NCBI RefSeq assembly: GCF_052857255.1
Contig: NC_135500.1
Coordinates: 52,601,272-52,665,271, forward strand
Origin: Amblyomma americanum
Taxonomy: Eukaryota; Arthropoda; Arachnida; Ixodida; Ixodidae
Direction: 5' to 3'
Length of the DNA stretch: 64,000 bases
Part shown: positions 10,277-20,799 of the stretch, piece by piece
Numbering within the stretch: position 1 is the stretch's first letter
How the letters are laid out: the number at the start of each line of letters is the position of its first letter
The notes under the pieces: model-generated
The model's input: only the letters and a program-made list of their open reading frames with translations
Databases searched by the model: none
Told to the model about the DNA's origin: nothing
Translations under genes and position numbers: made by a program

Positions 10277-10775
10277 TTCCCCAATCAAAAAGGACGACAG
10301 AATTTTCTGTCGAGCATCTGTCGAGCGACACAATTTTCTGCCGCACGACAAGCTCTCCTGTCGTGCATTCTGTCGTGTGACACGGCCTCGTGTCGTGGGT
10401 TCTTTCGCGCGATAAAGTTGGTTGCGGTGGGTTCTGTTGCACGACAGACGCTTTCCTCTATTTTGTCGCGCAAAGAAGGTACCGGCCTCAAGGTTTGTCG
10501 TGCGACAGAGAGAGTCGTGTCGCACTGCAGGAACTGTGTGCCTCGACAGGGTTGTGTGTCATTAGTACAGTCGCGCGACAGACATTTAGCACGCCAAATT
10601 TCACGCGAAAAAAGTGTCTATCGTGAGATCTGTCGCGTGACACATCAGCCTCCCATGGGTTCTGTGGCGCGACAAATTCCTGTTGAGGGATGTGTCGCGC
10701 GACAGACCGCTGTCGAGGGAATTGTGTTTTACTACCGAATTCTTGAAATTCTGTCGCGCCTTCGTGTGACAGAGA
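10277..10775. repeat. Degenerate array of the palindrome TGTCGCGCGACA
   Basis: About 18-20 copies of a dyad motif, consensus TGTCG(C/T)GCGACA or half of it, are spread irregularly about 20-35 bp apart. Clear copies: TGTCGAGCGACA near 10320, GTCGTGCGACAG near 10498, GTCGCGCGACAG near 10571 and TGTCGCGCGACA near 10690. The linkers are unlike one another except for frequent GGGTTCTGT or AATTTTCTG contexts. Small open frames across it on both strands are by-products of the repeat. Satellite DNA, a clustered binding site or a decayed mobile element terminus are all possible. Confidence 0.7.
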
Positions 10776-10797
10776 TTGACTCAAATTCACCAACGGC

Positions 10798-10994
10798 GTG
10801 TTAAATCGTTTTCACTCTCAGCGCAACACGAACGGGACACAAGACGGACTAGCTCAAACAGGCGCTGTGCCCCTGTTTGTCAGCGCCTGTTTGTGCTAGT
10901 CCTTCGTCTTGTGTCCCGTTCGTGTTGCGCTGAGAGCGAAAATGAACACTTACCAACTCGCACAAATTTCCGCCTTTTTGAGTGTTAAATCGTT
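10798..10994 (+). mobile_element. Hairpin (foldback) element 1 with 13-bp direct repeats
   Basis: Left arm 10807-10866 and right arm 10882-10943 are nearly perfect reverse complements over about 60 bp, including GCGCAACACGAACGGGACAC and its complement. A 15-bp loop separates them. A single-stranded tail follows (AACACTTACCAACTCGC...). The direct repeat GTGTTAAATCGTT flanks the whole unit at 10798-10810 and 10982-10994, which indicates insertion as one piece. The tail resembles the reverse-complemented tail of the hairpin at 55569-55723, so the two form a family. There is no coding capacity; mobilisation would need outside enzymes. Confidence 0.75.
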
Positions 10995-12265
10995 CCTTTC
11001 TTACTATCGCTCCCCGTTTCTTTCTCGCTCCCTGTCCTTTTATCCCCTCTAGTGGGAGCTCAGGTGCTTCAGTTGGGTTTTGATGGCAGATGCCGCGGCT
11101 AGCAACACCTTGTCCTTCCATTGTTATTTTATTATTAAATAGCCACAAACAACAAAAAATCGCGTTCACTCTGGCGAGCCGCGAAGGCGATGCGAGTTAC
11201 TCCAGTCGATAGGCAGCCACAACCGAGCTAGTGTTAAGTAACTTGCGCGAGTCGAGTTTGCAACTCGCTTCCCGGGACCTGTAGCTATCCGGACGAGAAT
11301 TGGCGAGGATCGGTGTGACGCCGCTCGCGCACCCGCTTCGCTTCAATTCGCAATTGAACGTGTGAGCGGAAGAAGATTATGCTCAAGAGCAATGCGGCTT
11401 TTAAAGCCCAAAAAGCTGTCATGCACAAACGACGAAGCCAGCGGGGCCTGTGAATGCGCCCGTGCTTGCGGTGGCGGCCAGCCACGCGAGCGTCTGTACT
11501 GCAGTCGGCATGACGCCCTGGCTGCTGTGACGTGTTCGTCTTGCCTTATAACATACTGTACCTCTCCTATCACTACCACATGCGGAAAAAAGGCCAAGGG
11601 CACATACATGCGTCGCCTACGACTTGTAGTGATAGTAGCCTAAACGCGAAGAGCAGGAAAATTACTCGTAGTTACCGTCCCGCTATCACAAAGGCTGCAT
11701 GTATGTATCTTCACACATGACTTGCTGTGTGTATAAATGTTAAGGCAACTCCGATATCATGTCTAACCGTTTCAGTTTTTGTAGCGGCACAGTGAAGTGC
11801 TGCTAATCATAAATACCCAAATAACGAATGGAAAATGATGAAGACAACGGGTTAAAAACGCAGCGGAAGAGGCTGGCAGCTTCAAAAGGCAAGAATGCGG
11901 AAAGTTGGTGAAGACTTCTCTTCGCAAAAGGTACCGGTTATGTGATTGCCAGATGCACCAACGACCTGCTGGGCTGCTCGACGCCAGCGGCCGGAGCTAG
12001 AAAAAGAGCCGTAACACCGCAGCTAGCTTCACTTGGCAGCAGTGACGAGTCACGGGCACTGCGCCGACGTTTGAGGGCTCTTGTCACAGGTTAGTGTTGC
12101 AGCCGAGTTTCACTTGACGTACATTTTCAGCATTGCATCTCGTGGCTGCAGCCTGGTTTTGACTGGTGGTTGTGCGTTACGTGAAACTGTAGCGCAGTTC
12201 TTTATCATCACATCTCGTGGCACTCTGGTGACTAAATTTCTACACCCAAAACTTCCAAAGATACA
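10995..12265. other. No gene recognised
   Basis: Mixed sequence with a GC-rich, CpG-containing stretch (11160-11520). The longest frame (11362-11643, 93 codons) is Cys-rich but matches no domain I know, and it has no splice or promoter context. I would not annotate it as a gene. Confidence 0.4.
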
Positions 12266-12269
12266 GCTG

Positions 12270-12950
12270 AGCTGAAGGGAGCTATGAAGATTTGCGAAAC
12301 AAAATTCGTGAGCTAAAAAAACGAGCAAACGTCACGATTGAGAGCCTTGATTTTGCTCATGAAGCAATAGAAGAGCTCAGAAAAAATAAAAACGTCCAGC
12401 CGAAAATGACGCTGTGCATGCCAAATGCGCGTCTCTCAAAAGTAAATCATAAAATGAGGAAAGTAAGCTCATTCACTGTGATCAATAATGAACGAAGAAT
12501 AATGCTGAAATAGAAAGCATAGCAGGGACACACAACGAGTCCCTGAATGACATTCTGCCTAAAATTGGCTGCACCATCTCGGAACCAATAGAAGAAGCAG
12601 ACACTGAACTCTGCGATCGCGTCCCTACGAGAAATACTGAAAAACAGTCATCATCGTTCAGTTCAGGCGCCGTACGACATGAGACATTGACATTGCTATC
12701 AAGAAATCGAAAACATCTTGTCTTACAAGCAAAGGCATCGACCTAGACAGTTAAGACGCTATGTACGTAAATGAATATATTTCTTCTGGACTAAGGAAAC
12801 TTATTTTCAATGCGGCGGAAAAGAAGTAGGAGCGCAACTAGATATCGTTATGGTCGTAGAACGGCAAGATCTCTCACAAGCAGGCTGACGGCACGCCCAT
12901 CGTGTAGGTGACAAGTGAGCATGAAGTCGACAAGGTTTTTTTAATGCAGG
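12270..12950 (+). pseudogene. CR1/L2-type LINE ORF1 fragment
   Basis: A charged coiled-coil segment comes first (NKIRELKKRANVTIESLDFA at 12297). It is followed in shifting frames by blocks typical of CR1/L2 ORF1 proteins: LNDILPKIGCTISEPIEEAD, DRVPTRN near 12620, VNEYISSGLRKLIFNAAEKK near 12765, and NGKI..KQADGTPIV..VTSEHEVDKV near 12865-12935. The copies at 35.8 kb and 60.6 kb share these blocks. It ends where the long LTR starts at about 12959, so the LTR element probably inserted into or beside this LINE. Confidence 0.7.
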
Positions 12951-12958
12951 TGGGCGAG

Positions 12959-13993
12959 CGTCACAAAATTCGGGGCATATTCGAAAAAAAATCCCAGCGC
13001 GGAAGAAATTGCGCCCGAAATAAAACTAAAACAGCGGAGACGGAGCCCCGGAGAGCGCGTAACCTTGCGTGTGGTGCTGAACTTTTCACTCCTCGTCGGC
13101 GCGGCGCCAAAGGAAACATGGCCGTGCGCGCCGCCGATTTTTCCAGAACGTGAGAGTAATTTCTACTAAACGTTGACGGAGAGGGCACAGCTTTGACCGC
13201 GCTATGTGAAGCTTTCTCCCCTTTTCCTCTAACGTCGACGACGGCGCATCGTGAGAAGGACCTAGAAAGTTCTCGAGTCCGGTTTCCGCGCTCGACCGAT
13301 GGGGTCGCGCGGCCGGTGCGAGAAGGAGAAGGAAATTGTGTAGTTGATACTGCATGTATGTGCGCACTTGCCTTGGCACGAAGAACGAACAGACGCGGAC
13401 CGCGCCTATAAATGAGGGGCTTTAGCCGCTGTCTATCAGCCCGAGCCGCCCTATAAGCTTCAGAGAAGCGCGCCCGCTCGACTCGCGGGAGGTCATCACC
13501 AGACCAGCCAAGGACGGACCAGCAAGGCAACGGGCTGCAGTCTGCGGATCGGTCCCGTCGTGCTCCTCACGTCGTCGGACTGCCGCAGTGCCCGGTGAAC
13601 AAATTGTGTTTTGTTTGTCTCTTTCTGTGTTAGTGCACCTTAGGTGCAAACATTTTGTTGAATTGTAATCTCTCTCGATTGTTAGTTTGCACGAGTTGCA
13701 GTTTTTGTAAATCACTTTGTATGTGCTCGTACGAGTGATAGTGAAATCCTCTGTATCGCCTCTTCGACGTATAAACAATGTTTCGTTTGTGAACCTTTGC
13801 TCTGGCCCATTCTGTGGCTTGCGACCGGCGAAAACTTAGCACCAAACGACCACCCTCCTTGTCAATTGGTAGCTGGTCTCTGGCTGACTTTGCCACGCTG
13901 AGTCGAAATCATCTTCTTCGTGACCGAGACCGCTACCCCCACACGCTCTAAGGGTGTCTGGGAGTGCACGCTAAAGTGCGCGAAGAGGTGACA
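12959..13993 (+). mobile_element. 5' LTR of outer element
   Basis: The first ~540 bp match 30533-31070. The TATA box (TATAAAT at 13407-13413) is conserved in both copies, followed by the shared GAGGGGCTTTAGCCG. The end is placed at GGTGACA because TGGCGTCCGCGACAGG, a primer-site-like block, starts five bases later. The start is placed where similarity between the copies begins (CGTCAC here, TGTCGC in the other). Confidence 0.65.
13407..13413 (+). promoter_or_regulatory. LTR TATA box
   Basis: TATAAAT lies in a GC-rich setting and is kept at the same place in the second LTR copy (30979-30985). It is the likely core promoter of the outer element. Confidence 0.55.
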
Positions 13994-13998
13994 TATTG

Positions 13999-14015
13999 TG
14001 GCGTCCGCGACAGGA
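13999..14015 (+). other. Primer-binding-site-like block
   Basis: TGGCGTCCGCGACAGG begins with TGG, five bases after the LTR CA end. This is the position and form of a tRNA primer site in Gypsy elements. The tRNA was not identified. Confidence 0.45.
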
Positions 14016-15860
14016 AGTTTTGGTGCTTTGTAAGCGCAGATAACGGAGAAAGAGTCGGAAAGAGTTTACGAAGTGGTCGCTAACGAGTGTTAGCAACAGA
14101 ACAATATTGTGAGGTGTCGCGCCGAGGCGGCTGGATAAGGGTACCCGAGTTGAGGTGTGCTTTAGTCTTGAACAGGTGGGACTCCAAAATAGATCTATGA
14201 CATACGGTTAAGTTCGGCCGTCATCTGGGCCTGGAAGAAGCAGAGATTGTAGATTTGGTGAACGAGGATATAGAAGGAAGAAACAGAGAACGAAAAGAAG
14301 ATGTGAGACAAAGAGAGAGGGCTAGAGAGGGCTCGAGTAGCCGCTAAGAAAGTGGAAGAAGAAGCGCACACAGAAAGGAAGAGAGCACGTTACGGTCCTG
14401 AAGAAAGGGAAAGTGCCCGAAGAGAGGCAGGGAATTTTGAAACGAAACAAGGAATGAATTTCATCTAGAAAATGAGATGCTTATGAAGGATGATGAAGGG
14501 AGAAGAGCGAGCTTTAGCCCACAGCTCAAGGGAAAAATATGGGGCAGGAAGGGTGCCACAGGCGTCGCCGAAATGCTACCGGTGATGGCTGAGAACACGG
14601 AGTCCCATTGGTTAGCCTCTAGCGAGAACATGTGCAGTAATAACGAGCCTGATTCTCTAGAAACCACAGTTGAGTTGTAGATAACCGCGCAGAGCAGTCT
14701 GGTTGTGGAACACAAAACCGGAGTGCCGCTTCCTCAGGGAAGTGAAAGTGCAGATACTACCGAGGCAGTAAGCACTAAGGAAAAGGCCTTTCTGATGGTT
14801 CAGTCAGAGTGCACCTTCAGGAAGTCGCCTGAAGATGAGAAAGAGAGCTGTAGTTCCACCTAGAAGTCAGGGTGCCGCACGCCTGATTGTTGCAGTAGTG
14901 ACCGTGAGGAAGAGCGGACAACTGACAAAGAGCCCGAAAGCTCCGAGGTCACTATAGGTTCGGAGAGAACTGCAAGTGAAAATTAGAAACAGATCCGAGT
15001 CAACCCTAGAGCATGTAGGAGGCCAATCACGATGAGGAAAGTGATGAAAAATTTGTTTTTGAGGAAGGCGAAAGTGCAGTGTAAGAAATGAAGCACGAGT
15101 GCACTGAGAGTGACGAGCTCAAGGGAAGAACTCGGGAAGAATTGAGACGAATGAGTATCCAATGCCTACTGAGGCGTGCTCAGAACACTGTGTGTGACTG
15201 AGAGTCATGAAGAAGAAAATTGTGGTGTCGGCGTGGAGGGCCGCCCAAGAAGTGCGTCGTGGCTCAGCAAAACATGACGATTGCCGAATGTCGTTTTATT
15301 CATGGCGGGTTGAGTTTTTACATAAAACAATCACGTGATAATTCAAGTCACTACTGAAGTACATGTGCACATAACCAAGGCCAAATCCAATCCAAATAGA
15401 ACCAAACTGAAACTGAAACCCAGGACCCAACAAAATTATTGGAAGGAAGAGGAAAATCAGGCCTGGAAGAACAGAAAGGGTCTGAACTATAGGCTGCATT
15501 TTTAGAGCACATCTGGAATGATTCATGTGGAAACGAAACAGGATTGCCCCGAAAAAAATGGGGAAAAGTAAAAAGAAACAGAAGCGAGACAGACACTCCT
15601 GAAGCAGAAAATTTGGGAAGAAACTAAGAAAGAGAACCAAGCTGAAGACAGCAGCGTCGGATGCAAACGAGCTGCACGAACGTCGCAACAAGGTGAGAAA
15701 GAGGTTTAGGCGAACGAGCCAAGCGTTCAGCAAGGACTCACTCTTTGCACCTTCAGGAAGTCGCCTGAAGATGAGGAAGAGAACTGGAGTTCCACCGAAT
15801 GGTCAGAGTGCTGCACGCCTGAGAGCTGCAGTATTGACCGTGCTGATCTTGTGACTGCCT
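14016..15860 (+). pseudogene. Outer element interior: degraded gag-like coding
   Basis: The first part reads LGLEEAEIVDLVNEDIEGRN followed by a highly charged Arg/Glu coiled coil (14230-14450). This resembles the N-terminus of gag proteins in some arthropod LTR elements. Further on, an acidic Cys-containing block CTFRKSPEDEKESCSST occurs at about 14812. It recurs as CTFRKSPEDEEENWSST at about 15748, with about 115 bp of flanking similarity. Stops occur throughout. The purine-rich composition (15000-15730) gives a hydrophobic minus-strand shadow frame that I reject. Confidence 0.45.
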
Positions 15861-15978
15861 CTGCGTCTTCTGGCCTGTCATGAACTCCTGGTGAGGCCGC
15901 TGCACGAGAGGGTGGAGATTTGGTCAGGTTTCCCTCCTTTTGGATGCAGGCTTCATGTCTCTTTAGGCTTAGGGCAAT

Positions 15979-16965
15979 GGCTATGTCTTCCTCGGGCACA
16001 GGTCCGGTAACCTGGTTCGCCACTTTGCCGGCTGAAATCATGCCGCTAAAGTCTCTCCCAAAACGGTGCACGCTTATCCTTGTGGTACTGGTCCCTGTCG
16101 GAGATGGTTCATTACGATCAAAAACTCGTGTGTGATCCAGGAGCAGATGAAGGCTGTGGCCAGCCAATACCTTGAGATTTCTGAGGTTCAATCGTTTGGC
16201 AAAGGAGGAACTTTGTGCAAATCACCTGATTTAGGTTGTGTTTAAGACTTTCTGCAGTGCACTTCTTCCGCCTCACTCCCGGTGAAAGCGTTTATTCTTG
16301 AGCAACTCGCCTGCGTAAAAGAAATAGTCCATGGTGTGGATCTCTTCGCTATCCCAGACGAAATTCTTGCAAATTTCCATGATGCCGCTGTTGGCATTCT
16401 CTCAGTTTACCGCTGCAACAGAGAGGCTGGAGTTTCTCGTATGCCAACTGAATGTGTTATAGCAACTTTTGCGCGGTCCTCTTGCCCATGTGAAATCAAA
16501 GTCTGGCCCATTGTATGCCATGTTGAGCCACTGCAGCCGCGACCATTACAGTGTAAGAACTGCTGGCGTTTTGGTCACAGTGGCAAATCTGGCAAGTCGG
16601 CAACGCGCTGCCGTGTTTGGGGCGGTGATCATGCTTCAGACGTCTGCACTTGCGAGTCGTTTAGCTGTTGCCTTTGCCACTCTGATCGCACAGCTGATGA
16701 TCCCGCCTGCTTGATGCGTGCCGATGAACAGTCTGTCTTGGACATTATTCAGTGCGGACGGTGCTCATGCGCGGATGTTAATGCCCTTCTTGACAGACGA
16801 CAGAGCTCGTACGCAAATTTTCGCACGACCGCTGCAGTTGTGGACGCAAACTTAACTATGTCGGCCGTCGCAGCAGTGGAGAAGGCTTTTGCTGGTGTAC
16901 TTGACCGCGTGATCAGTGCGCTCAGTGATGCATTATCTCAAGTAATTTCTGCGCAGGCTGCTTAA
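15979..16965 (+). pseudogene. LINE copy 3 ORF1 (CCHC zinc knuckles)
   Basis: The start at ATG 15979 (MSSSGTGP) is chosen by analogy with copy 2. The frame breaks between about 16135 and 16280. The region 16282-16965 is open for 227 codons and contains LQCKNCWRFGHSGKSGKSAT, then CRVWGG, and CCLCHSDRTADDPAC. The C-terminal block ends at TAA 16963. It is the RNA-binding protein of the LINE, and its sequence served here to identify the Trp-to-stop change in copy 2. Confidence 0.75.
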
Positions 16966-17289
16966 TCGGCGTAAGGTAACCTAACCTCGTCTACCGGTTC
17001 TCCCTTCTAAGTAACTGTTGACAACATTCAACCAACCATCTCAGCTGCCTCCACGCCTGTGGGTGTAAATGTCTCTGACCCAGTCGCCCTTTCTAACGCT
17101 TGTGAGTCAGTTGTTGAAATGACATCGACACCTCAGAAGCGTCGTGCTTCCTCTTCTTCAAATCTGCCCATCCGCTTCTCAAGACCAAGAAAGTTTCGCC
17201 AGGAACTGCAATTAAATAAGACGAGTTGAAAAAGGCTGCTGCTGCTGCCTCATTTTTGAAGCAGTAACCATGGCGGATATTTTAGTTCT

Positions 17290-19212
17290 CTAGTGCAATT
17301 GTAGCTCTATCGTATCTTCTTTCCACGATTTGCACCAGCTGATTGTTAAATTCTTTTACCACTAGAATCGTCGCTCTCTCCAAATTGTCCTTTTATTAAT
17401 AAAAGCTACTATGTTTTTAGAGGTGATCGCCCAAACAGCAGAGATGGGGGCTTGGTAAAATTGATTTAAACAAAAGTGTTCCATCGTGCTGAAGTGTCGC
17501 AAGTTAATGCAACCTGATTGTGAGATTCTTTCAGTTGACCTCCTTGTGCCACAGTGTGCCCCTGTTACAGTAGCGAATATCTACTTCCCTGCCGGTGTCA
17601 GTAGGACGGAGGGGCTAGATGTTTTACTGTGCAACAACAAAAATGTAATTCTGGCTGGGGACTTCGCATCATGTCATATGGGGTTTCAGGCCAGAATACA
17701 GTGGGCAGTTACCTTGGATTTATATGTCAGAAAATGGTGTGTGCTGTTACAACAGTCGCGTCATAACTTACACGAGCTCAAATTCTCTTTCAGCTATTGA
17801 TTTAACGTTAGCTGTCAATGGTATTAGGGTATGTTCGTGGTCTACAATTGACCACGGTACGCCGAGTGACCACTACCCAATCACTTTCACTACTGCATGC
17901 AACCCGCTTAGTGCGCTGGCTACGCAGAAAAATTAGTCAATAATACACTGTTCAAGAGACTTCTAGGTGAGGTATTCTCGTCGGTTGTTTCCTCGGATAA
18001 ATCTGACCGGGGTTCTCAAGTTATACCTTCTGTGTTAGATGTTACTCAGCGATGAGTCTTGATGGTTCAGTCAACCGTTAAAAATAAGACTATTTCGAGC
18101 TGGTGGAATGAAGCCTTGGAAAAAGCCTATCATCAGAGGAAAGCCGCAGGAAAGAGCCTAGCGCACAGCCAGTGCCCTAAGAACTGAATAAATTACAAAT
18201 TCTTTGCAGAATCTTTTAAAAGAACCATATCTAAGGCTAAGGAGGAATAAAATGCAAATCTGAACACCTATTGGTCCAACCCAGTCAACCGAAAATCTCT
18301 CTATAGATACATGGAACGTACTAACGTGCTGCCCTCTTCTCATATGATTCAGTCCACATTGCTGTCCCCTCGGGAAGAAAAAGACCAATTGGAGTCTATA
18401 GCTCAAGGCCTTGTTGCGTGGTTTCATGCTCATACTGCCCTTCCTTAAACCCCATTTCATTTGAGTGCAGACTTCACTGAGGTCCCTGTGTCTGATTTAG
18501 CGTCTGTAGCAAATTGTCTGCAGTCTGCTGACCCTGGTGTTGACGCAGTAACAGTTAGCATGCTGAAGATACTAATGCAAGACTGTGCCCCGGACCTCTT
18601 GAAGATTTTCAATTATATTTGAAAAAAGTTTGGATTCCAGAAAATTAGAAAACAGTGAAAATTATTTCCTTGCTAAAAGACCAGGAAAACTGTTTTCAGC
18701 TCGACAATATTCGACTGATTGCTCTCACATCAAATATGGTTAAGCTTGTAGAACAGGTAGTCTTCAGCCTCCTCGCAAATCGTGTTCTGTTTCTTGAAGG
18801 CTTCAGCGAGGCTCAGGTTGGTTTCCGCAGTGGGTGTTCAATTCGGACCGCGCACATAGACTTGGACAGCCATATTATGATTTCTATGAAGGAAAAAGAG
18901 GTATCTTCTTTGGTTACTTTGGATATTGCTAAAGCGCATAACAGCGTTGAACAAAGCATTCTGATTCAACAGCTAACTGGTGCACAACCTCCCTGGTACC
19001 TCTTGGCGTGGATAAGAAAGTTCTTAAAAACAGATCATTTTTTTGCACTAAGGCCACGTTAAATTCTAACACATACGCTCAGTCTAGAGGTGTCCCATAA
19101 GGATCCGTTCTTTTGCCGATGTTGTTTAATATACTAATGCATGGTATCCCTATTAACCCAGTCGCAAAGTTTGTGTATGCGGACGATACTGCTTTTTTAG
19201 CTTCTGCCAAAA
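17290..19212 (+). pseudogene. LINE copy 3 ORF2: endonuclease and RT, first part
   Basis: The endonuclease is seen at about 17486-17930 (VTVANIYFPAGVSRTEGLDV, ILAGDF, then DHYPITF in another frame). RT begins near 18470 (DFTEVPVSDLASVANCLQSA) and is open at 18655-19062 with the blocks VKLVEQVVFSLL, EAQVGFRSGCSIRTAH and LVTLDIAKAHNSVEQS. The catalytic VYADDTAFLASAKN is at about 19170-19212. The Gypsy insertion interrupts immediately after it, and coding resumes at 24320. Confidence 0.75.
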
Positions 19213-19216
19213 ATAT

Positions 19217-19383
19217 TGTTACGAGGAAATACTATTTCCCTTTATTTACAAGCATGGGGTTAGAATAAAGAGTTCCTAGCTGGGAGCACCAACCCGAACA
19301 GGGCGCTGCCTTAACCTCCTCTTCTTCGTTCTTCCTTTCACGCGAGAGGCCACTTCGTCTTCCACTGCCACTTCGTCGTAACA
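19217..19383 (-). mobile_element. Gypsy A 3' LTR
   Basis: This is the left copy of the 167-bp repeat. Being downstream of integrase on the minus strand, it is the 3' LTR. AGAATAAAG on the plus strand is shared by both copies. Confidence 0.85.
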
Positions 19384-19399
19384 TGACTTTCTGCGGCAC

Positions 19400-20790
19400 G
19401 AGCGCCGTCTCGGCGCTCGGCCGGTGATCGAGAAGCGACGTGGTGGGGCTTGAGGCGCATGATGTCAACAGTATCGGTTTTGTGGTCTACATGATGAGAA
19501 TACAGGCGTATGAGGAGTAACTTCATACGTGACGTCGGTGACCTAACGCTCGACACGATAAGGGCCATGGTAGGGGGACAAAAGTTTCTCAGAGAGGTCG
19601 ACGCGGCGGGAAGGAGACCCCAAAAGAACGAGCGACCCCGGTTCGTAGGCGACGTGGCGATGGCGATTGTCGTACAGAGACTTCTGTGCTTGCTGGGACG
19701 CTTGGAGCCGACTACTGGCGATTTGGCGAGTGTTTGCAGCTTGAAAAATGGTTTCACGGGCGTAGGCGGTGACGTGACGGTCAGCGGATGGGACAAGTGT
19801 GTCCAATAGCAGGTCGGCGTGTCTCCCATATAAGAGATAGAACGGAGAGTAACCAGTTGTGTCATGCCGGGAGGTGTTGTAAGCGAAGGTCACATAGGGC
19901 AAGGCGAGATCCCAGTCTTTGTGGTCGGGGGAGACGTACATAGACACTTGTCCGTCCGGTTCAAACGCTTGGTTAGCCCGTTCATCTGCGGGTGGTATGC
20001 CGTGGCAATGTTGTGCTAGGTAGAACACGAGCGCAGGATGTCGTCAACAACTCGAGACATGAAATAGCGTCCGCGGTCCGTGAGTAATTGACGAGGGGCA
20101 CCATGTTGCAGAATAAGATTGTGCAAAAGGAAGTCAGCGACATCAGTCGCGCAGCTCGTAGGCAATGCACGGGTGATAGCGCACCGATTGGCATAGTCGG
20201 TGGCTACTGCGACCCACCTATTTCCGGATTTCGAGGTCGGGGATGGTCCAAGGAGGTCGAGCCGCACACGGTTGAACGGCTCCACGGGCACGTCTAAAGG
20301 GTGCAGAAGACCAGGAGGTGGTGCCGAAGGCTTCTTCCTGCGTTGACAGCGGTCGCAAGTGGTGACGTAACGCTGGACTGTACAGTACATGCCAGGCTAA
20401 AAGAAACGGCGCCTTATCCGGTCGTAGGTTCTTGCCACACCAAGGTGTCCAGCTGCAGGCAGGTCATGGAGTTCTGCGATTACAGAAGAGCGCAGCTGCT
20501 GGGGAATGACTAGGAGGAGGGAGGGCCTGTCGGGACGGAAGTTGCGGCGATAGAGGATGCCATTTTTGGTATCGAAGAGCTGCAGGGAGCGCTTCGAGCT
20601 TCCAGAGCTGAGGCCTTCGACGATGGTTTGCAAATATGGGTCCTTGCGCTGCTCCTTAGTGATGTTGTGTAGATCAGAAGTGCTAAACAGGGAAGGGATA
20701 TCGTCAGTGTCTCTGAGAACAGGTGGCTCGACAGGGTACCAAAACAGGCAAGCAGCGTCTCGATGAAGACGCCCAGGCTTGTACATAACA
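19400..20790 (-). pseudogene. Gypsy A integrase
   Basis: An HHCC zinc domain lies at about 20540-20350 (HDLPAAGHLGVARTY; CDRCQRRK). The catalytic core follows with RLDLLGPSP, QLLTDRGRYF and, after a shift, the TAYHPQMNGLT block near 20000. The core end (LPYVTFAYNTSRHDTTGYSP) and a C-terminal domain with GPYRVER are at 19543-19900. TAG at 20397-20399 sits where the family has the Trp of a YWPGMY block. The chain is split over at least three frames. Confidence 0.75.
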
Positions 20791-20799
20791 GTGTACGAA

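Noticed and set aside
11362..11643. Cys-rich 93-codon frame
   Set aside because: No recognisable domain or gene context; GC-rich region with several overlapping open frames.
15296..15733. 145-codon hydrophobic minus-strand frame looking like a membrane protein
   Set aside because: It is the complement of purine-rich coding-like sequence of the outer element; no start context, splice sites or family match.
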